Notes: generated from the sequence alone by a model not told the origin. A DNA stretch of 64,000 nucleotides from Bacillus sp. J33 (GCF_000518885.1 NZ_JAEL01000004.1:68473-132472); one strand, 5' to 3'. Shown: positions 1 to 8,303, counted from the stretch's first letter. Numbers and translations are program-made.

Positions 1-48
1 ATAAAATTCTAACCTGCACTACTAAATGCTTATTAAAAATCACCAAAA

Positions 49-102
49 ATAAAAAGGCTAGCCCCTAAAAGTTCGTAATCAACGACCTTTAGGGACAGCC
101 TT
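49..102 (-). terminator. Rho-independent terminator of the phoX-tatA unit
   Basis: Read on the minus strand, arms at 102-86 and 71-54 pair over most of their length and are followed by a T-rich tail. The hairpin overlaps the last codons of the small reading frame 79-348. It closes the minus-strand unit that begins with the phosphatase gene. Confidence 0.75.
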
Positions 103-348
103 AGTCTCTTTTGCTATTTTCTTGCCTGCTTTAGAACAGAGCCGGCAGGTGTAGCACTTTGTGCAAGGGGATTTTTGGCGTGGGGTTCCCTTGTTTTCTT
201 CCGTTCGTTTGAGTGGACTTGTGGCAATCACCGAAAAAACTCCCTTCTTATTAGACAGCAGTTGATGCAGTTTAATCATGTTATGTTCAGGGAGCGGTAA
301 GAAGGCTAACCCTATCTGCCTCCCCGTATTCTTCTGCAAAAGTTCCAA
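79..348 (-). CDS. Hypothetical small Cys-cluster protein
   Basis: An 89-residue basic protein that I do not recognise. Its C-terminal third has three cysteines spaced two residues apart (CTKCYTCRLC, four Cys in all), which could bind a metal or an Fe-S cluster. The upstream start would be TTG at 348 without a clear ribosome binding site; an internal ATG (residue 23) also lacks one. It lies 25 bp behind tatA and ends inside the terminator hairpin, so it would be the last gene of the phoX-tatA transcript. Low codon evidence; it may be a chance reading frame. Confidence 0.35.
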   Translation of the reverse strand: MELLQKNTGRQIGLAFLPLPEHNMIKLHQLLSNKKGVFSVIATSPLKRTEENKGTPRQKSPCTKCYTCRLCSKAGKKIAKETKAVPKGR

Positions 349-373
349 TTTCTGAAAACAGTATTTTTGGCGG

Positions 374-610
374 TTAACTCACAGTCTTGCTTTGCTCTGT
401 TTCTACCGACTTTGAATGAGTTTTCTTTTCCGGCTGTTTCGTTTCTTTTTTCTCCTCATCCCCATTTACTAAATCACTGGCTGATTTTTTGAATTCCTTC
501 AACGTACTTCCAAAGGCTCGTCCGATCTCTGGAAGCTTTGAAGGTCCAAAAATAATCAGCGCAATCACAAGGATTAGAATGAGCCCAGGTATCCCAATAT
601 TCTGTAGCAT
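374..610 (-). CDS. tatA: Sec-independent protein translocase subunit TatA
   Basis: A 78-residue TatA/E family protein: a short N-terminal membrane helix (about residues 5-20), the [11 protein letters not shown] hinge that starts the amphipathic helix, then a charged Lys/Glu-rich tail. TatA oligomers form the membrane passage for folded twin-arginine substrates. I chose ATG at 610 because GAGGT lies seven bases before it; the upstream in-frame ATG at 640 has no site. It follows the Tat-dependent phosphatase gene by 73 bp, echoing the phoD-tatAd pairing of Bacillus subtilis, but no tatC is next to it, so it must work with a TatC encoded elsewhere. Probably co-induced by phosphate starvation. 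Confidence 0.93.
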   Translation of the reverse strand: MLQNIGIPGLILILVIALIIFGPSKLPEIGRAFGSTLKEFKKSASDLVNGDEEKKETKQPEKKTHSKSVETEQSKTVS

Positions 611-683
611 CCTATACCTCCAAAATCCGGATGGCAACAATCACCTTCCAGACAATTTCCAACAACTGATATTTATATAGTAA

Positions 684-2132
684 TTATAAAATCGGCATTC
701 CGTGACGTTCTAACGCAGCAACCTCCAGTAAGCTCATTCCTTGCTCTTCGGCAAATGCTGCCACTTTGTCGGACACAACCGGGCCGAGGGTGGCAGGTGG
801 AGCCGCATGTCCCATTGCCCTTTGGCGGGCAGCATTTCGCCGTGCAAATGGTCCCCAAATGGCAAACGTGATGCCTGGGCTTTGAATATTAACAAAGAAC
901 GTATTTCCATCAGGTGAGAATGTTGGTCCGGCAAACTCAGAGCCATTCAACGTGTTTTCAGCAAAGGTATACACATTTCCCTCAGGCGTCAGGCCAATGA
1001 TTCTGTCATTCCCGCCGCCATCTTCAGCAATCCAAAGGTCACCCCAAGGAGTCATGCAAATATTATCCGGCATTTCCAAATCATTTTTATCAGTGGATTC
1101 ATAGAATAGCTCTAATGTATTCGTAGATGGGAAGTAACGGTAAACACGGCCAAGGCTTCCATCACCAGCACTCGTATCGTCAAACCAGAACACTCCTGCA
1201 GAGAAGAACGCACCTTCTAAGCGGCTAAACTGAATGCAGCCTTTATCTTTCGCATCTTGCTGTGCGCGTTCAGGATTGATTTCCTTCCACACGACACCAA
1301 ACTTTTGTCCTTTTTCAAAAGAGCTTGCTTTAGATGCCGGAAGTTCATCTATTGCCAATGCCTCTAATTTCCCGCCTTTCTGAAGGGAACCGAGGGTCTG
1401 GGAGCGGTCATTTGGTGTAAACCGATAAAGGAAGCTTGGGCTTGCATCTTCTGTTAAGTACCATATACCTGTTGCAGGATCTACCGCACAGGCTTCGTGG
1501 GAAAAGTAACCCATATCGCGGATTGGTGTTTTCGACATTTCGTTTTCCGGGTCAAGCGGATTGACTTCAAACACAAAACCATGTCCCATTTCACGTGTCT
1601 CTTCACACGTTAACCAAGTGCCCCAAGTTGTCGCTCCTCCGGCACAGTTACGGATTGTCCCGGAACTTGTCACATACTCCTTAATAACTTTCCGGTCTGA
1701 GCCAACGACTAATGCGGTTGTGCCTCCTGCCGCACCTTTGCTCCAAGGGTTTTTTCCGTTTACAGGGTATTGTGAATTTGTGCTGTTTTCATGATTTCGC
1801 ACAAGAATGGTCGTGTTTTTCTCTCCCTTATATGCAGCCATTCCATCCAACATTGCAGGCACGAGGTCACCGTTCGACATTTTATCGCCCGTTTTGGAAA
1901 TGATTTTGTAATGGAACCCTTCAGGAAGATCAAGAATTCCGTTTGGATCTTTCACTAATGGGCCGTATCCGCCAAAACCGCTAGCAGGATTGTTCTCAGG
2001 TGATGCAGCCAATGTCTTTGTAATGCCGCCTAAAGAGTAGACACCCGTTGCTCCTAAAGCAACTGCTAATGTGCTTGCTCCTCCGGCCTTCAAAAAGTCG
2101 CGTCTGTTCATTCCACCATTGCTCGATCTCAT
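684..2132 (-). CDS. phoX: PhoX-family (DUF839) alkaline phosphatase, Tat-secreted
   Basis: 482 residues. The N terminus has a twin-arginine signal (NRRDFLKAGG) followed by an Ala/Gly-rich hydrophobic stretch, so it is exported folded, cofactor-loaded. The body shows PhoX hallmarks: GGATTWGTWLTCEE, FSHEACAVDP, EDGGGNDRIIGL and FSPDGNTFFVN. Known PhoX enzymes are Ca/Fe-dependent phosphomonoesterases that release phosphate from organic esters outside the cell. ATG at 2132 is preceded by GGAGGT at seven bases; the earlier in-frame start at 2147 overlaps that site. Four tandem PhoP boxes lie 80-117 bp upstream and tatA follows, so enzyme and exporter subunit are likely made together under phosphate limitation. 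Confidence 0.92.
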   Translation of the reverse strand: MRSSNGGMNRRDFLKAGGASTLAVALGATGVYSLGGITKTLAASPENNPASGFGGYGPLVKDPNGILDLPEGFHYKIISKTGDKMSNGDLVPAMLDGMAAYKGEKNTTILVRNHENSTNSQYPVNGKNPWSKGAAGGTTALVVGSDRKVIKEYVTSSGTIRNCAGGATTWGTWLTCEETREMGHGFVFEVNPLDPENEMSKTPIRDMGYFSHEACAVDPATGIWYLTEDASPSFLYRFTPNDRSQTLGSLQKGGKLEALAIDELPASKASSFEKGQKFGVVWKEINPERAQQDAKDKGCIQFSRLEGAFFSAGVFWFDDTSAGDGSLGRVYRYFPSTNTLELFYESTDKNDLEMPDNICMTPWGDLWIAEDGGGNDRIIGLTPEGNVYTFAENTLNGSEFAGPTFSPDGNTFFVNIQSPGITFAIWGPFARRNAARQRAMGHAAPPATLGPVVSDKVAAFAEEQGMSLLEVAALERHGMPIL

Positions 2133-2211
2133 ACAATCTACCTCCACCTAAATAATTATGGATAGCTTGTCACTCACAGCCGTTTCCACCCCTCATAAGT
2201 TACCAGAATAT

Positions 2212-2249
2212 TCTTAACTGGATGTTAAAAAAGTGTAAACTTTAGTAAA
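2212..2249 (-). promoter_or_regulatory. Four tandem PhoP boxes upstream of phoX
   Basis: On the minus strand TTTACT (2249-2244), TTTACA (2239-2234), TTAACA (2228-2223) and TTAAGA (2217-2212) occur at 10, 11 and 11 bp steps. The Bacillus PhoP box is TT(A/C/T)A(A/C/T)A repeated with about 5 bp between copies, and activated promoters usually need four. The array lies 80-117 bp before the phoX start, leaving room for a -10 region and leader. Confidence 0.85.
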
Positions 2250-2401
2250 GATGGAATTGCATAACACAATATGTTTGTTCAAGTTTCTTTTTGTAAAAAA
2301 ACCCCTTTATAAGTAAGTCCAAAAAATGGAAGATTGTATGATGATGAGTTTTATCGGTTCTTGTATAGATTCGTATGTGAATCCATATTTATTAAAGCCC
2401 C

Positions 2402-2431
2402 AAAAAAACCTCCATATTAACAGGAGGTTTT
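2402..2431 (-). terminator. Terminator after the [2Fe-2S] protein gene
   Basis: Perfect nine-base arms (2405-2413 and 2423-2431) with a nine-base loop, followed on the minus strand by a run of seven T. It ends the Zur-linked two-gene unit and separates it from phoX. Confidence 0.85.
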
Positions 2432-2441
2432 AGCTTCCGTA

Positions 2442-2840
2442 TCAAAACTTGCTCTTTTTAGACACTTTCTTAACTTTCTCTGTTTCTTTTTTCACTCCTT
2501 TTACGGATCCCGGCTGGACTATAAATCCTTCACTGCCCGCAATATGGCTGATTTTTCCTTTCAGATCATGATCATTAACCATTGAGTCAACAAAAAGAGA
2601 AGCATCTTCCGGCTTCAAGTCGCGATACCAACTTCCCTTTGGATAGACGATAGCCACACATTTATCCTGACATCTTCCATTACAGCGTGTCCTTGTTGTG
2701 TGAATCTGCTGATCCAAATTCCGATTGGCTATTTCATCCCTTATTGCCTGAGTTAGTTCTTCACCGCCGGCATTATTACAGCTGCTGCCGTTGCATATTA
2801 GAACATGATGAATGGTTCGGCTTAAATCCCATGTTGCCAA
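2442..2840 (-). CDS. Thioredoxin-fold [2Fe-2S] ferredoxin domain protein
   Basis: 132 residues of the NuoE/CbiW-like [2Fe-2S] thioredoxin family. Four conserved cysteines are visible: CNGSSC near the N terminus and RCNGRCQDKC in the middle, the pattern that holds a 2Fe-2S cluster in this fold. The C-terminal tail is very Lys-rich. I place the start at TTG 2840 because GGAGG sits eight bases before it; the GTG at 2849 falls inside that site. It follows the SufU-like gene with a near-perfect Zur palindrome between them. Likely an electron carrier or redox partner; its exact partner is unknown. Confidence 0.75.
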   Translation of the reverse strand: MATWDLSRTIHHVLICNGSSCNNAGGEELTQAIRDEIANRNLDQQIHTTRTRCNGRCQDKCVAIVYPKGSWYRDLKPEDASLFVDSMVNDHDLKGKISHIAGSEGFIVQPGSVKGVKKETEKVKKVSKKSKF

Positions 2841-2859
2841 TTCCAACACCTCCAGATAA

Positions 2860-2874
2860 TCGTTATCATTACGA
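2860..2874. promoter_or_regulatory. Zur-like box between sufU-like gene and ferredoxin gene
   Basis: The 15-mer differs at one position from the Bacillus Zur consensus TCGTAATNATTACGA and extends to an almost perfect 9-1-9 palindrome. It lies just upstream of the ribosome binding site of the gene starting at 2840. Matches to the related Fur and PerR consensus are poorer because the outer TCG/CGA bases are Zur-type. Confidence 0.75.
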
Positions 2875-2882
2875 TTTATAGG

Positions 2883-3314
2883 TTATGTTCTCTCCGCTTT
2901 GATCAATTTCTCTAATGCCTGCCATGGCATTAATACACAATTATACCTCGCAGGCAGCTTGTGAATATCTTTAAAGCAAATCATATCCTCCAGCCGTTCA
3001 TCTTCGGTTTCTTTCCCGTCCAAAATCATTTCATTCATAAGTAAAGATAATTCCTGGATCTCTTTCACCGTTCTTCCCTTCGCGACTATTGTAAACATGG
3101 ATGAGGATGCCATGCTGATAAAGCACCCCTCGCCTATGAACGAGACATCTTCCAGGGTTTCTTCGTCATTAATCCTGGCATACATCGTCATAACATCTCC
3201 GCAAGTAGGATTTTTATAATGAATTTTATGTGTAAAGGCATCCATTTTACGGTGGTTTCTTTTGTTTTTTGCATGGTCAAGAATCACTTTTTTATAAAAT
3301 TCGCTGAGATTCAT
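2883..3314 (-). CDS. SufU/IscU-like Fe-S scaffold or sulfur-acceptor protein
   Basis: 143 residues of the SufU/IscU family. The three ligand cysteines and the conserved Asp are present: NPTCGD, GEGCFISMASSS and the C-terminal ARYNCVLMPW. SufU in Bacillus is a zinc protein that takes sulfur from the cysteine desulfurase SufS. This copy is divergent (ARYNCVLMPW where housekeeping SufU proteins resemble ARIKCATLAW) and is not in a sufCDSUB operon, so I read it as a paralogue. ATG at 3314 has GGAGG upstream. The Zur-like boxes before it and after it suggest it is made when zinc is scarce. Confidence 0.82.
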   Translation of the reverse strand: MNLSEFYKKVILDHAKNKRNHRKMDAFTHKIHYKNPTCGDVMTMYARINDEETLEDVSFIGEGCFISMASSSMFTIVAKGRTVKEIQELSLLMNEMILDGKETEDERLEDMICFKDIHKLPARYNCVLMPWQALEKLIKAERT

Positions 3315-3336
3315 TCGCTCCCTCCTTTCATTTAAA

Positions 3337-3351
3337 TAGGAATCATTACGA
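3337..3351. promoter_or_regulatory. Second Zur-like box upstream of the sufU-like gene
   Basis: On the minus strand TCGTAATGATTCCTA matches TCGTAATNATTACGA with two mismatches, one half-site being perfect. It lies between the ribosome binding site and a plausible promoter (TTGCAA about 17 bp before an AT-rich -10), so bound Zur would block transcription. Confidence 0.6.
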
Positions 3352-3404
3352 TTTAAATATATAACTTATATGATTTAAATTGCAAGTTATAACCTCTATA
3401 ACAA

Positions 3405-3632
3405 CTATTCCTTTGCGTTTTTAAAATCAAAACAAGCAGGAATCCGTATGAATAAGGCTCTGATAAACATATTTTGTGCTGCTTTGGCAATCCGATAAGA
3501 ATACGGAAACTTCCCTTTTGCAATTTCTCCACTGTACATCTTAGATAATGAGCCTAGCCGGGATGATAAATTAATAATACGGGGGTATGCAGATTTACGT
3601 AAGTAAGTTATGGTTGCTTGTACAGCCCTAAC
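3405..3632 (-). pseudogene. Truncated short-chain dehydrogenase/reductase (SDR) remnant
   Basis: The frame shows the middle of an SDR enzyme: PRIINLSSRLGSL (beta-5 with the catalytic Ser region) and YSYRIAKAAQNM, which carries the catalytic Tyr-x3-Lys. The N-terminal nucleotide-binding half with the TGxxxGxG motif is absent, and the first 13 codons of the open frame do not look like SDR. I call it a truncated remnant with no promoter or partner. Confidence 0.7.
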
Positions 3633-3690
3633 CCCCCCTAAGCAATGACTTATTATATAAATTAATTTCAAATGTAAACAGACTATAAAG

Positions 3691-3728
3691 ATATAAAAAG
3701 AGTATTAACCCCCTAAGGATTAATACTC
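3691..3728 (-). terminator. Terminator of the permease/amidohydrolase operon
   Basis: Perfect nine-base arms (3700-3708 and 3720-3728) followed on the minus strand by TTTTTAT. It lies 90 bp after the carbon-nitrogen hydrolase stop. Confidence 0.85.
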
Positions 3729-3817
3729 ACTTTCAGCTTTGTAATCTATGTAACTCAATAAAGAATAAATCCTTTTTACTGCATTAATTCACTATGGACT
3801 ACCCCCTTTACCCTACC

Positions 3818-4672
3818 TTACTTGATCTTTTCTTTCTCTAGTATTTCCCCGTAGGTGTCTGTGCGGCGGTCTCTTAGGAATTGCAGCAGGTTTCTGGCAA
3901 ACTCGATTTCTTTTAGATCGAGTTCCTGAATGAGGATGCCTTCTTCTTTATCGAGCGATTGAACAATGTCCCCCATTGGGTTACTTATGAAGCTTCCGCC
4001 GTAGAAGTGCATATCTTTCTCTTGCCCCACCCGGTTGACCGCTGCCACGAATACGCCATTATGAATCCCATGGGAGGAAATAGCCTTGGTCCAGGTCGCA
4101 CGGGTCGATAGCTCCGGATGATCTGGCTCCGATCCAATCGCGGAAGGATAAAATAAAATCTCCGCCCCTTTTAAGGTCAAAATCCGCGCAACCTCCGGAA
4201 ACCATTCATCCCAGCAGATGCCGATTCCAATCCGGCCAAACTTCGTATCGTATACCGGATACCCTGTATTTCCCGGCATAAAATAATATTTCTCATGGTA
4301 CTGCGGCCCGTCCGGAATATGATTTTTCCTCGTTGTTCCCAAGTACGATCCATCGGCATCAAACACAGCCGCACTATTAAAATAAACACCTTTTGCCGCC
4401 CATTCATAATACGGAACAATCAACACAATCCCCAGTTCCTTTGCCAGCTCCTGCATTGCTGCAATAGCCTCATGCTCCAAAGGAATAGCCAGCCGATAAT
4501 TGTCAACCGAAACAGTTTGGGCAAAATATTGTGCATGATACAGCTCCTGCAGGCAGACGATATTAGCGCCATTTGCCGCCGCCTCCCTCACATAACCCTT
4601 TGTCTTTTCCACATTCACTTCCACCCGCTCATCACAAGCCAACTGTATTAACCCTACCTTTACTTTACTCAT
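3818..4672 (-). CDS. Carbon-nitrogen hydrolase, N-carbamoylputrescine amidase-like
   Basis: 284 residues, one nitrilase-superfamily domain with the Glu43-Lys116-Cys153 triad (LQELYHA, TTRKNHIPD, GICWDEWFPE). The HIPDGPQYHEKYYF region and WDEWFPE resemble AguB/N-carbamoylputrescine amidases and beta-ureidopropionases, which hydrolyse N-carbamoyl amines to amine, CO2 and ammonia. It is cytoplasmic, with no signal peptide. Start ATG 4672 has AAGGAGG; it overlaps the stop of the amidohydrolase by eight bases (ATGAGTAA), so the two are translationally coupled. Exact substrate unproven; a permease and an amidohydrolase in the same sigma-54 operon point to nitrogen scavenging. Confidence 0.85.
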   Translation of the reverse strand: MSKVKVGLIQLACDERVEVNVEKTKGYVREAAANGANIVCLQELYHAQYFAQTVSVDNYRLAIPLEHEAIAAMQELAKELGIVLIVPYYEWAAKGVYFNSAAVFDADGSYLGTTRKNHIPDGPQYHEKYYFMPGNTGYPVYDTKFGRIGIGICWDEWFPEVARILTLKGAEILFYPSAIGSEPDHPELSTRATWTKAISSHGIHNGVFVAAVNRVGQEKDMHFYGGSFISNPMGDIVQSLDKEEGILIQELDLKEIEFARNLLQFLRDRRTDTYGEILEKEKIK

Positions 4673-6335
4673 ACCGAAACCTCCTTTGTATTAAAAGGCC
4701 GGTAGAACCGTCCCCTTGGACTTGGTCTTGGTCCCCATGGGCAATCTCATGAACAACCTTCCCATCCACCATAGTAAAAACAACCTTAGCCTCTTTTATT
4801 TCCTCGCAAGGCACGGTAAACAAATTGCAGTCTAGGGCAATTATATCGGCCCATTTCCCGGCTTCAATCGTACCTAGTTCTTTTTCACGGAATGAGCCGT
4901 AGGCAGGTGCCGCCGTATAAGCAAGCAGCGCATCCTTTAACGAAATTCGTTCTTGCTCACCCCATACAACCCCTTCATCATCCAGCCGCGTCACCGCCCG
5001 ATGTACCCCCAGAAGCGGATTTAACTCGACTACCGGATAATCCGAACTAAAAACCATCGTTGCTCCCTGATCCATCATTGTCTTTAGTAAAAAATTATAG
5101 TTCATCCGCTCGGCTCCAATTAAATCCTCATAGACCGCCCGCTGGGTAACATTGATGTGCTCCGGCTGAACAGAAGCAAGAACCCCTAACTCGTGAAATC
5201 TTTTAATATCATCTGGATGAATCATTTCTACATGCTCAATGGAATGTCGGGCGTCCCTTGCCCCATTTTCCTGGCGGGCTGCCTCAAAGCAATCCAAGGC
5301 AAATTGAACCGCACCGTCCCCAATACAATGGAACCGGACTCGAAAACCTTCTCTATCTGCCTCGACTGTCCATTTCTTCAAATCCTCTTTTGGAAATACC
5401 GTACTTCCGACAACACCGGGATTATTGCTATACTCATCAAGAAGATAGGCGGTATAGCTGGTCGTTACCCCATCGGCAAACTGCTTAAAACCGCAGAACT
5501 GCACCATATTGGACGTGAACTTTTCACACAAGCTTCTGGCCTGCGTTAAATCCCCGGTTAACGGAGCAACAAAATGAACTCTTGCCGTCAGCTTGCCCTG
5601 TTCTTCATAAGATGCATATAAGTCCGCTTCCTCTACACTCATTTCCGGAACCCGCAGTAAATCATGGACAGAAGTGACCCCAAATTTCGCCGCTTCAGCC
5701 AAAAACCGGTCAAGCAGTTTCTCTTTCACCTCAAGACTAATAGGAAGAACTTTCGTAACCAGACCCACGGCATGCTCCACCAGCAATCCTGTAGGCTCTC
5801 CATGTTTATCCCTACCTATTTCACCGTACAGAGGATTCTCGGTATTTTTATCTATGCCCGCTAATTCCAATGCCTTCGAATTCACCCAGGCACTATGGAA
5901 CTCCGCCTGGTATAACAGCACAGGACGATCAGGAATCACCTCGTCCAAATAGGACCGGTGAGGTTCCCCCTCTTCCCATTGGTTCTGTTCCCAGCTGGAC
6001 CCAATGATGAATGGGTCATTCCCACGTTTATCTGCATACGCTTTGACCATCTGCGCAGCTTCACGAGCCGACCGGGCCGAATGCAGCCGAACACTGTCAT
6101 TCAAAAGGCCGCCCATAAGTAAATGGATATGAAAATCATGGAAGCCCGGCATGACCAACTGCTCCCCAAAATCATAAATTCTTGTTTTTTCATCAGTGAA
6201 GTTTGAACAATCACCATAATCTACGACTTCGACAATTTTATTATCTTTAATTATTATAGATGCCGGAACGGGACCGTCCGTCACTCCAGTGAAAACAGAC
6301 TTTCCGCTAATTACAACATCGGCTGTAAATGACAT
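4665..6335 (-). CDS. Amidohydrolase family 3 (YtcJ-like) metal-dependent hydrolase
   Basis: 556 residues. The first metal site is GFHDFHIHLLMGG, with further metal and substrate residues in HCIGDGAVQFALD, HSIEHVEMI and FSSDYPVV, and a composite beta-sandwich at both ends (GKWADIIALD). This matches the COG1574 branch, whose members open amide, carbamoyl or cyclic bonds; most are uncharacterised. Start ATG 6335 follows GGAGG. It sits 12 bp after the permease gene and overlaps the carbon-nitrogen hydrolase gene. I infer that it acts on the imported compound before or after the amidase, but order and substrate are unknown. Confidence 0.85.
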   Translation of the reverse strand: MSFTADVVISGKSVFTGVTDGPVPASIIIKDNKIVEVVDYGDCSNFTDEKTRIYDFGEQLVMPGFHDFHIHLLMGGLLNDSVRLHSARSAREAAQMVKAYADKRGNDPFIIGSSWEQNQWEEGEPHRSYLDEVIPDRPVLLYQAEFHSAWVNSKALELAGIDKNTENPLYGEIGRDKHGEPTGLLVEHAVGLVTKVLPISLEVKEKLLDRFLAEAAKFGVTSVHDLLRVPEMSVEEADLYASYEEQGKLTARVHFVAPLTGDLTQARSLCEKFTSNMVQFCGFKQFADGVTTSYTAYLLDEYSNNPGVVGSTVFPKEDLKKWTVEADREGFRVRFHCIGDGAVQFALDCFEAARQENGARDARHSIEHVEMIHPDDIKRFHELGVLASVQPEHINVTQRAVYEDLIGAERMNYNFLLKTMMDQGATMVFSSDYPVVELNPLLGVHRAVTRLDDEGVVWGEQERISLKDALLAYTAAPAYGSFREKELGTIEAGKWADIIALDCNLFTVPCEEIKEAKVVFTMVDGKVVHEIAHGDQDQVQGDGSTGLLIQRRFRYE

Positions 6336-6347
6336 TTTGCTTCCTCC

Positions 6348-7703
6348 TTATACTGAAAGATCCTTACCGGTTTCATCAAACTCCATTTGCGGCGGCTGAA
6401 CCCGAAACATTTTTGTTTTAAACATGAGATAAACCAAGCCCACAGTAGCCCAAGCCCCCCCTAAAAGCATCGATTTACTATCCAAATCACTCCACAATTT
6501 CACGGTAATCATCGCTCCAATCAACGGCAGAATCAGGTACAGAACCGTTCCCTTGAAGGACCGCCGCTTCCCTTTCACATAATAATGGGCAATGACACTG
6601 AGGTTGACGAAAGTAAAGGCAAACAAGGCTCCGAAATTAATAAAGGATGTAATCGTTACTAAATCCGTAAACAAAGCAGCTAAGGCAATAATGCTGACAA
6701 GAATGATGTTATTCGCCGGTGTCCGAAACCTGGGATGAATAAAGGCAAAAAACTTCTTTGGAATTACCGAATCTCTTCCCATCGCAAACAGGATGCGGGA
6801 TACACTGGCATGAGACGCCATCGCAGAGGTAAAGCAGCAAACAACCATCGCGGCAATAAAGAGAGCATTAAAAAATGTCCCGCCAATCATTTTTGCCACT
6901 TCAATGGCAGCTGTATCAAGATTTTTGTAGGAAGTAAAATCTGGATGAATTAAATGAGCAAGATAGCTAATACCGATAAAGCAAGCTCCGGCAAAAAGGG
7001 TAACAAAGATAATCGCTTTTGGAATAGTCTTAGTTGGCTCAATCGTCTCTTCCGCAAACGTGGTTAACGCATCAAATCCTAAAAACGATAAACAGAGAAT
7101 GGAAGCACCTGCAAAAATGGCCGCCATAGAGGTTTGCTGATTCATAAAAGGCTCGAACGAAACAAGGGCACCTTGTCCAGTACCGCTTAGCAGGGCATTA
7201 ATGCTTAGAATGCAGAAGAAAATCAGAACAAGGTATTGAAAGCCAAGAAGAATCATGTTCATGGTCACGGTAACCTTCATCCCCATCAAATTTAATACGG
7301 TTACGATAACAATCATACTAATAATCCACACACTTAATGGAACGGATGGAAAGTTTTCTGTTAAATAGAGACCCATAATAAGAAAGTTAATCATTGGAAT
7401 AAACAGATAATCCATTAAAATAACCCAGCCTACCATGAAACCAATATGCGAGCTGATTGACTTTTGGGTATAGGAATAAGCCGAACCCGCGATCGGATAG
7501 GCTTTTCCCATCCTTCCGTAACTGTATGCGGTGAACAGCATGGCTACAAGGGCCACAACATATGCGGCAGGCGTGACCCCCTTCGAAACCGACTCAACAA
7601 TTCCGAAGGTCGAAAAAACAGTCAGTGGTGCCATATACGCAAGCCCCAGCAAAACAAGATGGAAGAAATTCAAAGACCTTTTCAACTGAACGGTGCTTTC
7701 CAT
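6348..7703 (-). CDS. APC-family amino acid/polyamine permease
   Basis: About 451 residues with 12 predicted membrane helices, and the APC-type first helix (HLVLLGLAYMAPLTVFSTFG) and helix 6 region (FLGFDALTTFAEETI). It resembles PuuP/YeeF-like putrescine and amino acid importers. I place the start at ATG 7703, preceded by GGGGAGTG; the longer frame to 7751 would begin at or above the sigma-54 promoter and so cannot be translated from it. First gene of a three-gene operon with an amidohydrolase and a carbamoyl-amine hydrolase, suggesting uptake of a carbamoylated or cyclic nitrogen source. Confidence 0.87.
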   Translation of the reverse strand: MESTVQLKRSLNFFHLVLLGLAYMAPLTVFSTFGIVESVSKGVTPAAYVVALVAMLFTAYSYGRMGKAYPIAGSAYSYTQKSISSHIGFMVGWVILMDYLFIPMINFLIMGLYLTENFPSVPLSVWIISMIVIVTVLNLMGMKVTVTMNMILLGFQYLVLIFFCILSINALLSGTGQGALVSFEPFMNQQTSMAAIFAGASILCLSFLGFDALTTFAEETIEPTKTIPKAIIFVTLFAGACFIGISYLAHLIHPDFTSYKNLDTAAIEVAKMIGGTFFNALFIAAMVVCCFTSAMASHASVSRILFAMGRDSVIPKKFFAFIHPRFRTPANNIILVSIIALAALFTDLVTITSFINFGALFAFTFVNLSVIAHYYVKGKRRSFKGTVLYLILPLIGAMITVKLWSDLDSKSMLLGGAWATVGLVYLMFKTKMFRVQPPQMEFDETGKDLSV

Positions 7704-7734
7704 AAAACACACTCCCCCTTTTGCCATTGTAGAG

Positions 7735-7750
7735 TGCAATTTTTGTGCCA
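7735..7750 (-). promoter_or_regulatory. Sigma-54 (-24/-12) promoter of the permease operon
   Basis: On the minus strand TGGCAC-N5-TTGCA, a perfect match to the -24/-12 consensus with the required GG and GC spacing. Transcription would begin near 7724, about 20 bases before the permease start codon. Confidence 0.88.
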
Positions 7751-7815
7751 AGCCTACAAATCAGGGATTATTTTTAATTTTCCGAAAATACGATATTTTC
7801 AATGCAAAATATGTA

Positions 7816-7848
7816 ATGCACACTTGCATAATCTATGCCAGAGTGCAT
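7816..7848. promoter_or_regulatory. Inverted repeat, likely activator site for the sigma-54 promoter
   Basis: Two 14-base arms (7816-7829 and 7835-7848) of the form ATGCAC....GCAT pair with few mismatches across five bases. It lies about 70-100 bp upstream of the -24 element, where sigma-54 activators bind. No activator gene is adjacent, so the regulator must be elsewhere. Confidence 0.65.
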
Positions 7849-7849
7849 A

Positions 7850-8303
7850 GGAGTAAATTTTTGTTGCAATAGATCCTATATAAATGAATAACGGTATTGA
7901 AATGAACTTTTTTGGGGAATAACGAAGCATAATAGCGGAGAGATGATTTAGAGCTGCCTATTAGAAGTTATGCATTTTCTGATTAATAGATATTTTTTCA
8001 CTAGGTTGCATTAAATTAATTCCACTATTAAAAATACTCAAATTGTTCATTTTTCCTGCTTTTCGCAAAGAAAAGGTCCTTTATAATGGATAAGTCAAGT
8101 GATAACCCGTCCAAATCCACTATTAAAGAACACTCACATAGGCAAGATTTCAGGAATAACTGAGGAACGACTATTGCTAGTTTAGTTGAAAATCAGAAGT
8201 CCCCAAATCACTAAAAATCCTTAAGTAGTTTTAGGGTGTCCTTTTAAAGATTTCATAGAATTGTGATAAAAGTAATTCCAGATAAGCTTTTAATAAAAAT
8301 TCC
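7850..8303. other. Intergenic region without a supported gene
   Basis: Upstream of purU I see only AT-rich sequence and short chance frames, such as a 25-codon frame beginning near 8085 without a ribosome binding site. I looked for a purine or tetrahydrofolate riboswitch in front of purU and could not see the conserved core of either. Confidence 0.5.

Noticed and set aside
7704..7751. N-terminal extension of the permease to 7751
   Set aside because: The sigma-54 promoter places the transcript start near 7724, downstream of that codon.
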